From assembly GCA_028284775.1 (NCBI GenBank), contig JANQRB010000115.1, forward strand, positions 19,374 to 83,373: a stretch of 64,000 nt of DNA, written 5' to 3'. Both the position numbers and the translations under genes were made by a program. Shown here piece by piece: positions 7,302 through 16,582 of the stretch; within the stretch, counting starts at the first letter, position 1; every line of letters starts with the position of its first letter. The notes under the pieces are model-generated. The model had not been told where the DNA came from. It saw only the letters and a list, made by a program, of their open reading frames with translations, and ran no database searches. The DNA comes from Candidatus Kapaibacterium sp. GTDB lineage: Bacteria > Bacteroidota > Ignavibacteria > Kapaibacteriales > UBA7675.

Positions 7302-10300
7302 ATGATACGAGCGCTATGCTTGCTGTTGGTGATGCTGAGTGTAGCGGCACCGCTGCAGGCCGATTTCTCGGCGGAAATGAGTATTCAGAATTTGCAGCTC
7401 GAAAACGATGAAATTACATTCGATCTTTATTTGAAGAGCACGGGCAGCGATCCGTTGTTTCTCTCGGATTGCAACTACACGATTTTGTTTAACAAGAGCA
7501 AGTTCAGCGCGCCGCAGTTCACCTTTACGCCGGCGCCGGGCAAGTTAAGCGATCGTTATTCCTACACCACTAAAATTCTCGAAAACAATACGCTGGGCGT
7601 CGATGTATTCCCGCCGACTGTACGCAGCACCTGGTCTCGCAGTCGCTTTGAATCCAGGATAGAGGAAATAGCCAGTACCGGCAACGGCAGCCTGCTCGGC
7701 AGTATCCGCCTGAAGACCGTAGAGCAGTTTACGGGCCTGGCGGACATCGAACTGCGAACCGAGTTTCCCTTTTTTACCGTTATCAATTCATTTGAGGATG
7801 AGCAGCCCTACGGTTCGAGCGCAGCGGAAATTGAAGCCGAGGCCGCGCCAGAGCTGCATTTGGGGCCCGAATATAATGTTGTGCTGAGTAACCAGCAGTT
7901 GAACGATACGGAGTTTAGCTTCGACCTTTATATGCAGCGTACCGATGGCCGTCCGCTGGAACTTGCGGACTGCGATTTAACGCTGATGTTTAACGATTCA
8001 AAATTTACCGATCCGGTCTATAGCGTTGTCAGCAAAGGCGATGGTCGTCTTGACGATGAGTACAGCTATGATGCGCGGGTCGATGGCAACCTGTTGAAAC
8101 TGGAAATTGCTGCGCCCGCCACGGCCTCCCAGGCGGAGTACGACAATAAGATACAGGTGGTCGGCAGTAGCGCGCCGGGTACTCGGATTGCGAGTATGCG
8201 ACTGACCGGCGTCAATCCCTACACCTCCATTATTCATGTGAAGCCGGTTTGGGCCGAAGACCACGATGCCAGCTTGATTAGCCGTCGCCGCAATTTTACG
8301 CCCTTTGATAAAGACGATGATGTCAGCGCCGCCGCGGAGTTTAGTGTTGTGGACCCTATCGTTAGGCTGGATCTGGAAGCGCCGGCAGATCCTGTATCAT
8401 ATTGTCACGATGAAAACTTGCGCGTAGAGTGGAACAGTGAAAACGTTAAGCAGGTGCGGATCGAACTCTTGCCCGAAGGCGGCGGCGATCCCGTTGTGCT
8501 GGCGGAAGAACATGACGCGTCGCCGGCAAATTTCGAATGGACCGTGACGGAGCATGTCGGACGCTTTAAGCTGCGTGTCAGCGATCGGGCGAACGCCGCT
8601 TTGCTTGCTGAAACTCCGTTTTTTGATCTTTTCGGCCATATCAATATTAGCGGACAGCCGGAAGACTTCCGCCTTTGCGATGGTGAGTCGGCGAGCTTTA
8701 GCGTGCTTGTCGAAGGAAGGCCGTCGCCGCAGATGCAGTGGGAGGAGCGTCGACCGGGAGAGGATTGGCAGCCGCTCGACGCCGCTAATAAGAACAGCCT
8801 TTCCCTTGAAAATGTCGATCTTTCATACAACGGTCGTGAATATCGTTTGCGTTTGATCGGCGCGTGTGAAACGCTCATCAGCGCCGTTGCGACCCTGGAA
8901 GTTGGAACAGCGCCCCTAATCAGCGAATTGACAGCGGACCAGGAAGTTTGTGAGGGCGATGATCTGAGTCTGCGTGCGGTACTGGATGCCTCACCGGCCC
9001 CTTCGGCGCAATGGCAGGTTAATGCCGGTGCGGGCTGGGAAGATATCGAAGGCGCTACGGATGATGAACTGCTCTTGTCTGACATCACGCTTGCTCAGAA
9101 TGGATTCCGCTATCGTCTGCTTTTAAACAATATCTGCGGCAATCTGCAGAGCGATGAAATCGGCCTGACCGTTTACGGAATCCCGGCGGTGGAAAGTGAT
9201 CCGCTCAGCCAGGTCGTCTGTGAAGGCGCCGATGTCATCTTTGAAGTAGAAGCCTCCGGTGTTCCACTCCCGACGGTGCAGTGGCAGGTGAGCAGCGACG
9301 GCGGTTTCGACTGGGACGATCTGCCCGGCGCAAATTCCTTTCGCCTGGAGCTGCCGGCAGTAGATCGCAGTATCAATCAGCGGCGCTACAGAGCGCGCTT
9401 CACCCATTTTTGTAATGAGAGTTTTGCGTCCCGGAAGGCGCGCCTCACTGTTAACTACGTGCCCGAAGTGCTGGTGCAGCCGCTCGATGTTACCGTGTGC
9501 AAAGGAGAACCCACCGTGTTCACCACACTGGCGGAGGGCCGTCCCGAACCAGATTTGCAATGGCAGGTACGCAGCGGGGCCGGCGCGGAATGGCAGGAAC
9601 TGACGGATGAGACTTCCGCGACTTTGACAATTTCGGAAACGCCGGCGGCATTGAACGGAAATGAATATCGGGCTGTTTTCAGCAATATCTGCGGCTCGAA
9701 TGTTGCGACGCACATTGCCCGCTTACAGGTTAACACTTCTCCTGTTGTTGAAGATCATCCGCGGGATGTCCGCCTCTGTGTTGGTGAAAGCGCCGAGTTC
9801 AGCGCAGTTGCAGGCGGCCGTCCCGAGCCGAAGGTACATTGGGAAGTCAGCTTCGATGGCGGCGACGCATGGATCGAAGTCGCCGGCGCCGACAAGTCTA
9901 CGCTGACTATCGACAATGTTCAGCTTTCCCAAAACGACAACCTGTACAGAGCTGTCTTTGCTAATGTTTGCGATGGTTTTTCACCCAGCTCGCCCGCCAT
10001 TCTCAATGTGACGAAAGCGCCCGAAATTACCCGCCATCCTTTTTCGGCTCGTGTAATTGTCGGTGAAGACGTGACATTTTCAGTTGACGTCGATCAGCCG
10101 AATTCGGAGTTTGCTTGGTATCGCGCTGAGCAGCGCCTCGTTAACAGCGATAAAATAACCGGCGTCGTGACGGCGATTCTGACTTTGAGCGATGTCCAGC
10201 CGGACGATGTCGACAATGAGTATTATGTTATCGTTACCGGAGAGTGCGGCGCCGACACTTCGCGCTTCTTTGCCCTGAATGTCGACGTACCGGATATCGA

Positions 10301-11384
10301 GATTCTCACACAGCCCGAAGCTAAATCTGTGTGCGAAGGCGCAACTCTTGAATTCAGCATTGAAGCGCAGACCGAAGTAAATGGCGCGCGGCTGGTCTAC
10401 CAATGGCGCCGCGGTTCGGAGGATCTGAGTAACAATGCCGTCTACCAGGGAGTTAACAGCTCAGTGTTAAGCATCAAGAATGTCAGCGCCTCTGAAGCGA
10501 ACTCCGCTTACAATGTGCGAATCAGCACCGATCCCGGCAATGCGATCACCTTTTCCGACAATGTCGGTCTGACGGTGCGGCAAGCGCCGTTCATTATCCG
10601 ACAACCGCTCTCGATTGCTGTCTGCGAAGGGCGTTCCGCCGCGCTTGAAATCGCCATCGAGGAAGGTGATACGCCGCAGTATCAGTGGTTTCATGATGGA
10701 GTAATGATTGACAACGCCAATGATCCGCGCCACATTGTGGCAGCGGTGGAATCGGCACTGACCGGTCGTTATCATTGTCGCGTTACGAATGAATGCGGCA
10801 GCACCGAATCGCGCGAGGCAGAGATTAGTCTTAAGACAGCCACGAGCATCTTGCAACATCCGCGCAGCACCACCGCCAGTTCCGAAACCGAGTTTAGCCT
10901 TGAGGTCCAGGCCGAAGGCGAGGGTGAACTGAGGTATCAGTGGTTTCTGAATGGTGTGGCGATTACCGGCGCGACGCGTCCCGTCTATAGCAGGGTTCGG
11001 CCCACCCTGGCGGACGAAGGGGAATACACGGTGCGGGTGCGCGGTGAATGCGGCGACATCAGCTCCGACCCTGCCAGCGTGGGAATTACGATAGTCGGAG
11101 TTGCTGAAGAAGCATCGGCGCAGCCTTTTGCCTTGGGCAGTAATTTTCCCAATCCCTTTGCTTCCGTCACGAAGATTCCCTTCACGCTTGAACGAGCAGC
11201 GTCAGTCGCGCTACACATCAGCTCCGCGCTGGGCCATTTGATGATGGAGCTCGCTCCCGGACCGCTGCCGGCAGGCAGGCATGAGCTTGCAGTGGACGGG
11301 CGGCGACTGCCGAGCGGTCTTTATCATTACACCCTTATTGTCGATGGCCGCCGCGCAACACGGCGAATGATGATCCTGCGCTGA
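7302..11384 (+). CDS. very large secreted Ig-repeat protein with T9SS sorting domain
   Basis: A 1360-residue surface or secreted protein. After a signal peptide (MIRALCLLLVMLSVAAPLQA) come two tandem repeats of about 165 residues that resemble each other (FDLYLKSTGSDPLFLSDC and FDLYMQRTDGRPLELADC) and look cohesin-like. A short beta domain follows, then nine Ig-like domains of about 80-95 residues. Most begin with a VCEGxx cysteine and hold a second cysteine about 65 residues later, so each probably has one disulfide. The last 80 residues (GSNFPNPF, SGLYHY, RRMMILR) form a type IX sorting-like domain. A GTG 18 nt upstream is possible, but the ATG at 7302 starts the signal peptide. Ligand unknown. 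Confidence 0.85.
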   Translation: MIRALCLLLVMLSVAAPLQADFSAEMSIQNLQLENDEITFDLYLKSTGSDPLFLSDCNYTILFNKSKFSAPQFTFTPAPGKLSDRYSYTTKILENNTLGVDVFPPTVRSTWSRSRFESRIEEIASTGNGSLLGSIRLKTVEQFTGLADIELRTEFPFFTVINSFEDEQPYGSSAAEIEAEAAPELHLGPEYNVVLSNQQLNDTEFSFDLYMQRTDGRPLELADCDLTLMFNDSKFTDPVYSVVSKGDGRLDDEYSYDARVDGNLLKLEIAAPATASQAEYDNKIQVVGSSAPGTRIASMRLTGVNPYTSIIHVKPVWAEDHDASLISRRRNFTPFDKDDDVSAAAEFSVVDPIVRLDLEAPADPVSYCHDENLRVEWNSENVKQVRIELLPEGGGDPVVLAEEHDASPANFEWTVTEHVGRFKLRVSDRANAALLAETPFFDLFGHINISGQPEDFRLCDGESASFSVLVEGRPSPQMQWEERRPGEDWQPLDAANKNSLSLENVDLSYNGREYRLRLIGACETLISAVATLEVGTAPLISELTADQEVCEGDDLSLRAVLDASPAPSAQWQVNAGAGWEDIEGATDDELLLSDITLAQNGFRYRLLLNNICGNLQSDEIGLTVYGIPAVESDPLSQVVCEGADVIFEVEASGVPLPTVQWQVSSDGGFDWDDLPGANSFRLELPAVDRSINQRRYRARFTHFCNESFASRKARLTVNYVPEVLVQPLDVTVCKGEPTVFTTLAEGRPEPDLQWQVRSGAGAEWQELTDETSATLTISETPAALNGNEYRAVFSNICGSNVATHIARLQVNTSPVVEDHPRDVRLCVGESAEFSAVAGGRPEPKVHWEVSFDGGDAWIEVAGADKSTLTIDNVQLSQNDNLYRAVFANVCDGFSPSSPAILNVTKAPEITRHPFSARVIVGEDVTFSVDVDQPNSEFAWYRAEQRLVNSDKITGVVTAILTLSDVQPDDVDNEYYVIVTGECGADTSRFFALNVDVPDIEILTQPEAKSVCEGATLEFSIEAQTEVNGARLVYQWRRGSEDLSNNAVYQGVNSSVLSIKNVSASEANSAYNVRISTDPGNAITFSDNVGLTVRQAPFIIRQPLSIAVCEGRSAALEIAIEEGDTPQYQWFHDGVMIDNANDPRHIVAAVESALTGRYHCRVTNECGSTESREAEISLKTATSILQHPRSTTASSETEFSLEVQAEGEGELRYQWFLNGVAITGATRPVYSRVRPTLADEGEYTVRVRGECGDISSDPASVGITIVGVAEEASAQPFALGSNFPNPFASVTKIPFTLERAASVALHISSALGHLMMELAPGPLPAGRHELAVDGRRLPSGLYHYTLIVDGRRATRRMMILR

Positions 11385-11412
11385 TATTTTCCAGTCAAAG
11401 GATTCCATCTAA

Positions 11413-12489
11413 TCATTTCAGGCAAGAGCCGCGGATAAGAAATCTGTCATGCGTCAGGTCTTGCGCTGCCCGCCACGGTTCCCGGGTATAGGCGGAGCTA
11501 AACATTATGCGCTCCGCCAGCTCTTCGCCGCCGTTCTGAATCAGATAGGAGCGCAGGCCTTCACCGAATGGTTCCAGCTCCGGGAATATCAGTTCACCGC
11601 GGATGCCATTAAACAGATCGAGATGTGAATCCGGCAAACCGTCGGGTCCGGAAGCGCCCGAAAAGTTATCGACGCGATCCAGGCCGGTAATGTTCAGCAG
11701 CTTGTCCGGCCGCGAGCCAAGAAATTCGGTTTCTTCGCCGCGATCATTACGGTAATAAACATTAATATTCACATCGCTTGGATTGAAAGACCGGTCGGCA
11801 AGAACAAAGATGTTGCGCAGTTGACGCTGCCATAGAATGCTGAAAGCCGGGTTGAAGTCGGGGCGGTAGATCAATTTGAGTACGAGCGTATCATTTCCGC
11901 CGGAGCCTGACGCAAAGCTGCCGCAGCGCAGATCGTCCTGCGCTGCAGTTGTGCCGGCCTCTACTCGATAAGAAACGGCATAGCTTCGGTCGCTGCGCAA
12001 GTTGAGGAGGCAGAGCACGCCAAGATTCCGATCCAGCGTAAAGCTTCCGGTAGGGAGTCGCCGAAATCGGTGAGCTTCGACAGAGCCCTGTTTCCGGGGC
12101 TGCCCTCGGATGGCATCGCTATACCTGGCGCCCGACGGTATCAGCGGCAATTCGGCCAGCGCCAGCGCCTCTTGTACTCCAGAGACTTCACCGATCCCCG
12201 TCATCGATTCCCAGACTTCGATCTGCTTGATCCGCGAATGCGAAGCCGCTTCCGGAATGACGCTCAGCGGATGGGCCTTGGCCTCGCGCCAGATCGTTTT
12301 GTAGGCGCTATCCAAAAAAAAGTAATTGCCTGCATAGTCGTAGGCGTGTAGCGCAAAATCGATCCGTTCGGCTTCGTTACCGTCCCCGCTATCCATCGGA
12401 CTGCCGCCATCATTACAGGAAAGCGTAAAAAGCAATAGGCCCGCTATCGCGGGTATCCGGAAGAAACACAGTACTGAGTAAGTGCACAT
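11413..12489 (-). CDS. lipoprotein resembling one SprA/Sov repeat module
   Basis: A 358-residue lipoprotein: hydrophobic signal, lipobox FTLSC with the lipidated cysteine at residue 25, then an Asn/Gly/Asp-rich linker. The rest follows, in order, the repeat unit of SprA/Sov, the giant outer-membrane channel of type IX secretion. The order is: an IKQIEVWESMTG strand, LPTGSFTLDRNLGVLCLL, VSYRVEAG, LVLKLIYRPDFNPAF, a RNIFVLADRS segment, LLNITGLDRVDNFSG with the following PDG, then GELIFPELEPFGEGL and the closing A-x5-D-x-F-x-I-x-G. SprA has several such modules plus a large barrel; here one stands alone on a lipid anchor. It faces the T9SS cargo gene at 7302. Role unknown: secretion accessory or a remnant. 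Confidence 0.7.
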   Translation of the reverse strand: MCTYSVLCFFRIPAIAGLLLFTLSCNDGGSPMDSGDGNEAERIDFALHAYDYAGNYFFLDSAYKTIWREAKAHPLSVIPEAASHSRIKQIEVWESMTGIGEVSGVQEALALAELPLIPSGARYSDAIRGQPRKQGSVEAHRFRRLPTGSFTLDRNLGVLCLLNLRSDRSYAVSYRVEAGTTAAQDDLRCGSFASGSGGNDTLVLKLIYRPDFNPAFSILWQRQLRNIFVLADRSFNPSDVNINVYYRNDRGEETEFLGSRPDKLLNITGLDRVDNFSGASGPDGLPDSHLDLFNGIRGELIFPELEPFGEGLRSYLIQNGGEELAERIMFSSAYTREPWRAAQDLTHDRFLIRGSCLK

Positions 12490-12743
12490 TTGACCGTGAC
12501 GAGGATTGAGATGAATGCTGATTAAGCGCTAGTCGAAACCCGTGAAGTTAGCTTGCCGAAGCCAGGCCGACAAGGCAATTCGCCTTCTCAGTTCCGACCT
12601 GACGGGGAGCGGCAATTGGCGTAACGCTGCCGCCGACAGTCACCCGGCCATTGAGCATTATTATGTATATTCGTGTCCACAACGCTTTTACGTGCATCTT
12701 ATCGCCGGCTAGCTGCTCTTCCCGATATATTTCCGAAATACAT

Positions 12744-14303
12744 ATGATCGATACGAGAAAAACCGTGCTAATATCATTGCTGTTTATGCTTTTGCTGCTT
12801 GCCAGCGGAAAAACTGCCAGCGCTCAGGAAGGAGCCGCGGCGAATGAGGTTGAGAGTCTGGCGGAAGAAGATGAACCGCTTGCCTGGTATTCGGTTGGCG
12901 ATGTCGGCTTTCATCTGTCTGGCGCCGGCGCCGACTATCGCGCGCTTGGCGATCTCGGTTTCTATACGGGCGGCGACAATTTTTTTACCGGCGTTATGGG
13001 GCTGACTATTATCGACGACGAAACCTATCTGACGATGCGTCTGCAGCCGGAGTTAACATTCGGTAAGTTCGGCGTCGGGCTGGATATCCCCTTGATGTAC
13101 GGTCTGGAAAGCGGGAAGCTGCGGACCGAGGAATTCGAAGATGGCGTGGCGGCTCTCCGAATCGTCCGCTATCTGCGCTATGGCCGTAAAAAGACGGACC
13201 CGGTTTACATTCGGCTGGGTGACTTAAACAGCAGTACGCTCGGCGCGGGCTTCGTGGTTTATCGCTATGCTAACTCTTTCAGTTTTGAGAAACGAACTAT
13301 CGGCACTGAATTCGATATCAATCACAATAATTTGTATGGCATTGAAGGCGTGTATGGCGATTTCAGCGATCCCGGTTTGATTGCCCTACGGCCGTATTTT
13401 AAACCGCTGGCCTTGTTGGACAGTACCTTGCCGCTGCTCAATCGGCTCGAGATGGGTGTACTCTACGCCACCGATGTCAGCGACTTTGCGACCCCCGGTG
13501 GCGAGTCCCTTTCGATTTGGGGGGCCGACCTGTCCCTGCCATTATATCTGGGCGACATCCTGACCGTGACGCCCTACCTGGCCTGGGCCTCGATCGGCAG
13601 TCTTGAAGATGATCCCATCCTGCAGAGCTATGCCGAGCGTGTTTTAGATAGCCCGAGTTTCGATCCAGGCAGCGGGAGTGCCATTGGGGTCAACTTGAAT
13701 TTTGACTTTATACTTAACATATTTACGCTGGCGGCAAAACTTGAACGCCGTATTTACGGCAAACACTTTGTCGGTTCGTATTTTAACACCGTTTACGAGC
13801 TTAACAAATTCGATGGTAAAACCACCATTGATTCCATCCTCGCAGGAGGCGACGATGCTGTCGATATCAGTACGCACCCCACGGCCAGACTCGTTACGGC
13901 CGATGGCGACAACGGTATTTACGGAGCTGTCTACGGGCAATTCCTGCGCAAGATATTAATTGGCGGAAGCCTGCAAATTCCCGATCGGAAGAAGGTCGTT
14001 GATGTACCCAACAGCCGTACAGAAGCCATCAACAACGGCGCTACGCTACATCTAGAGGCTCGTGCCGCCGACCTGGTATCGGATATTAGCGCCGGATTCA
14101 GCTACGATCGCAATTTCATTCAGGACTTCGATGATGCTTTTGCACTCGATGAACGATCCGTGGCGCAGGCGCTGATCGTCAAGAAACTATCGGACGCATG
14201 GCGCGTTGGCCTGCAGTACCGCTGGACATTTGCACGTGTCGACGGCGAGGTCGAGACAACATCGTACATCTTTCCCTATGTAGGCCTGCACCTGGAGTTG
14301 TAA
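12744..14303 (+). CDS. predicted outer-membrane protein, large barrel
   Basis: A 519-residue protein with a signal peptide (MIDTRKTVLISLLFMLLLLASGKTASA) and a mature part made of alternating strands. Examples are TYLTMRLQPELTFGKFGVGLDIPL, whose parts are typical porin strands, and IGTEFDINHNNLYGIEGVYG. It ends in YVGLHLEL. I do not recognise a named family; similar long hypothetical barrels occur in Ignavibacteria and Chlorobi. An upstream ATG in frame at 12651 would add 31 residues that do not look like a signal peptide, so I take 12744. It is divergent from the SprA-like lipoprotein. Confidence 0.65.
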   Translation: MIDTRKTVLISLLFMLLLLASGKTASAQEGAAANEVESLAEEDEPLAWYSVGDVGFHLSGAGADYRALGDLGFYTGGDNFFTGVMGLTIIDDETYLTMRLQPELTFGKFGVGLDIPLMYGLESGKLRTEEFEDGVAALRIVRYLRYGRKKTDPVYIRLGDLNSSTLGAGFVVYRYANSFSFEKRTIGTEFDINHNNLYGIEGVYGDFSDPGLIALRPYFKPLALLDSTLPLLNRLEMGVLYATDVSDFATPGGESLSIWGADLSLPLYLGDILTVTPYLAWASIGSLEDDPILQSYAERVLDSPSFDPGSGSAIGVNLNFDFILNIFTLAAKLERRIYGKHFVGSYFNTVYELNKFDGKTTIDSILAGGDDAVDISTHPTARLVTADGDNGIYGAVYGQFLRKILIGGSLQIPDRKKVVDVPNSRTEAINNGATLHLEARAADLVSDISAGFSYDRNFIQDFDDAFALDERSVAQALIVKKLSDAWRVGLQYRWTFARVDGEVETTSYIFPYVGLHLEL

Positions 14304-14445
14304 ACACCGGCAATCGGGAGGATTTTGCACAACTACTTTTGGTGAGCGCAGTGAACATATCCGAGTGTATTCGGTACCTGAGCCGCAATGAAATTACCAC
14401 GTTTGCTGGTGTCATCGCTCTAAGGACAGGCAGGAGCAGTAGGCA

Positions 14446-15018
14446 ATGAAAAAGGGAGTAACCGATAAGCTTGATCCTTGCCCGGCGAGCGCGCCGAGCT
14501 TGACCTTGTTGTATGCAGCAGATATCATTCTTCGGCAACACAAAATCGCCAGCCTCCTGATGCTGATTCTGACGATGCCGATGCTAGTCGCTTGCAAGAG
14601 TCATGATGCTGCCGAGTCCAGGACCTCGGACAGTGACAGCTTCGATGCGCGACCCGCTGCCGGTGTCGCTCTCGATCCCGGCACGTGTAAAGTCGCGGCC
14701 CAGGTGCTTGCCATCGACAGCAGCCGACACAGCCGTCGTTCTGACGACCCCTGCGCCAAAGCGCCTTGCCGGGCGACCTTGAAGATAGGCGAGACCCTGG
14801 GATTCGGGATGGCCTTCCCCGCCGTGCTCGGAGCGGGAGATGAAATCGAGGTGACATTTGCATTTACGACAGCGCCGACCGAGCAGCTATTTCCGCGTCT
14901 TAACCGGCATTATCCGGGCATACAGCCAGGCGACAGACTCGTCGCGATACTGCACGCCAGTCCACAAGCGCACAGCAACGAACCGGCCTATACAATCTAC
15001 GAATATCAACTGCGCTGA
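14446..15018 (+). CDS. small lipoprotein of unknown function
   Basis: A 190-residue protein with a lipobox-like MLVAC at about residues 46-50 after the hydrophobic segment ASLLMLILTMP. The mature part of about 140 residues contains four cysteines, two close together (DDPCAKAPC). That suggests a disulfide or metal site, and the strands after it look like a small beta domain. The N-terminal region before the hydrophobic segment is unusually long for a lipoprotein signal. The real start may be a TTG near 14508; the listed ATG has AGGAG about 11 nt upstream. No family recognised. Confidence 0.5.
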   Translation: MKKGVTDKLDPCPASAPSLTLLYAADIILRQHKIASLLMLILTMPMLVACKSHDAAESRTSDSDSFDARPAAGVALDPGTCKVAAQVLAIDSSRHSRRSDDPCAKAPCRATLKIGETLGFGMAFPAVLGAGDEIEVTFAFTTAPTEQLFPRLNRHYPGIQPGDRLVAILHASPQAHSNEPAYTIYEYQLR

Positions 15019-15170
15019 AAACCGACCATCTTGGGCGCCTTGCGTCTATTTCCTATATTGGCGGCGCACCCGGTCCAAAGCTATCCTTATGTTGCAGCAC
15101 AAAGAGTAGCGTGGGCCATGACCGACACGGACATAACAATCTCAGAGCGATTAATGAACGAGGAACGAGA

Positions 15171-16577
15171 ATGAAAGTAGTAGTACGGTTATTGTGCCTC
15201 ATGGTCGTCTTTGCCGGTTTTGCCGGGACAATGTTGGCTGCGGATCTGTCAATCCTCTGGCGACAGGAAGTTCATCGCCATGTCGTGAATGCCGTCGCAT
15301 TTTCGCCGGACGGTCGGCTGCTGGCCTCCGTCGGTAGCGACGGACGACTCTCGCTGCTGTATGCCGGCGACGGCAGTGTTTACCGGACCCTGCGCCTCGC
15401 GGATCTCTTGCAGGAGCGCATTGCTGACGAGCGGGGTGACAGAAGCGAGACCCTGGTGGCATCGCCATCGCTCCATTCCTTTCGACACGGATTTTTCGGT
15501 CTGGCCTTTGCGCCGCAGCAGCCGCTGCTGGCTACCAGCTTTATCCTGAAAGACAAAGATGCTAACGGCGCATTCCTCGCAACCAGAGAATACCTCTTTT
15601 TGTGGAACTTTGAAACAAACCGTAAGACCGTCGTGCCAGTGTACACAACAGCGGGCGGCAGCAGATGCACACGGCCCGGCACGGTGGCATACTCGGCGGA
15701 TGGCGAGCGGTTGGCTTTTGCCGGTGACAACGGTATGGTGACGCTGATGGACGGCGTGAGCGCTGAAATTCTGTTCAGCTTCGACGCGCACAAAAAGTCG
15801 ATCAGCGCTCTGGCTTTTGCGCCTGACGGCCGGTCGCTGGCGACTTCCGGCGGCGACAAAAAAATTCGTTTGTGGGATCCGCGGACCGGTGCGCCACTGC
15901 AGAGTGTCGGCGCTATGAAGCATCGCGCCTACAGCATGCGTTTTTCCGATGACGGCAGCAGGCTCTACTCGGCCGGCTATGACAAAAAAGTGCGCGTCTG
16001 GGATCCATCCGTTGGCAGTGAGGAGCAGACCGTAAAGGGGCATCACGCGGCGGTCCGCGGAATTGCGCTCAGTAAGGATCGTCAGGTGCTGATGTCGGCA
16101 GCGCTGGACAAAACTATCCAGTTTGTCAACACCAGGGCTGGGGAATATATCGGCACATACACCGCTTTGCGCGAAGGACTCAATACAATGGATATCGCGC
16201 CCGACGGCCGAACGCTGGTTGTCGGGACCAACAAAGGTCGTGTCTATCGTCTTGAGCTTCCCTTCTATATGGCAAGTGCCAAAGACGCCCAAGAGACGAG
16301 GAATGCCCTCGGCGCTTCGGAGCCTCTCCTGCATTCCAGCCCCAACCCGATCAGCGAAGACGCAAGCTTGGAAATCGTTTTACCTGCTTCCGGACATACC
16401 ACCCTGGAAATACACAACACGCTTGGTGAAACGGTCAGTCAAATTTGGGACCACTATTTGAGCGCCGGCGCTCATGTCGTTCGCTGGGATGCGCGCGATA
16501 TTGCCGCTGGAGTTTACTATGCCAGCCTGCAGATCGGCGAGTTGAAGTATTCACACAAATTGATCGTTGTCAAGTAA
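15171..16577 (+). CDS. WD40-repeat protein with T9SS sorting domain
   Basis: A 468-residue secreted protein. Signal peptide MKVVVRLLCLMVVFAGFAGT with AGGA 7 nt before the ATG. The mature part is a beta-propeller of WD40 repeats, with clear units such as VNAVAFSPDGRLLASVGSDG, ISALAFAPDGRSLATSGGDK (ending IRLWD) and the next ending VRVWD. The last 85 residues (SSPNPISEDASLEIVLP, LEIHNTLGE, AAGVYYASLQ, HKLIVVK) are a type IX sorting-like domain. The propeller probably serves protein binding at the cell surface. A start 60 nt upstream is in frame but would bury the signal peptide. chrA begins 5 bp after its stop. Confidence 0.85.
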   Translation: MKVVVRLLCLMVVFAGFAGTMLAADLSILWRQEVHRHVVNAVAFSPDGRLLASVGSDGRLSLLYAGDGSVYRTLRLADLLQERIADERGDRSETLVASPSLHSFRHGFFGLAFAPQQPLLATSFILKDKDANGAFLATREYLFLWNFETNRKTVVPVYTTAGGSRCTRPGTVAYSADGERLAFAGDNGMVTLMDGVSAEILFSFDAHKKSISALAFAPDGRSLATSGGDKKIRLWDPRTGAPLQSVGAMKHRAYSMRFSDDGSRLYSAGYDKKVRVWDPSVGSEEQTVKGHHAAVRGIALSKDRQVLMSAALDKTIQFVNTRAGEYIGTYTALREGLNTMDIAPDGRTLVVGTNKGRVYRLELPFYMASAKDAQETRNALGASEPLLHSSPNPISEDASLEIVLPASGHTTLEIHNTLGETVSQIWDHYLSAGAHVVRWDARDIAAGVYYASLQIGELKYSHKLIVVK

Positions 16578-16582
16578 ATCGT

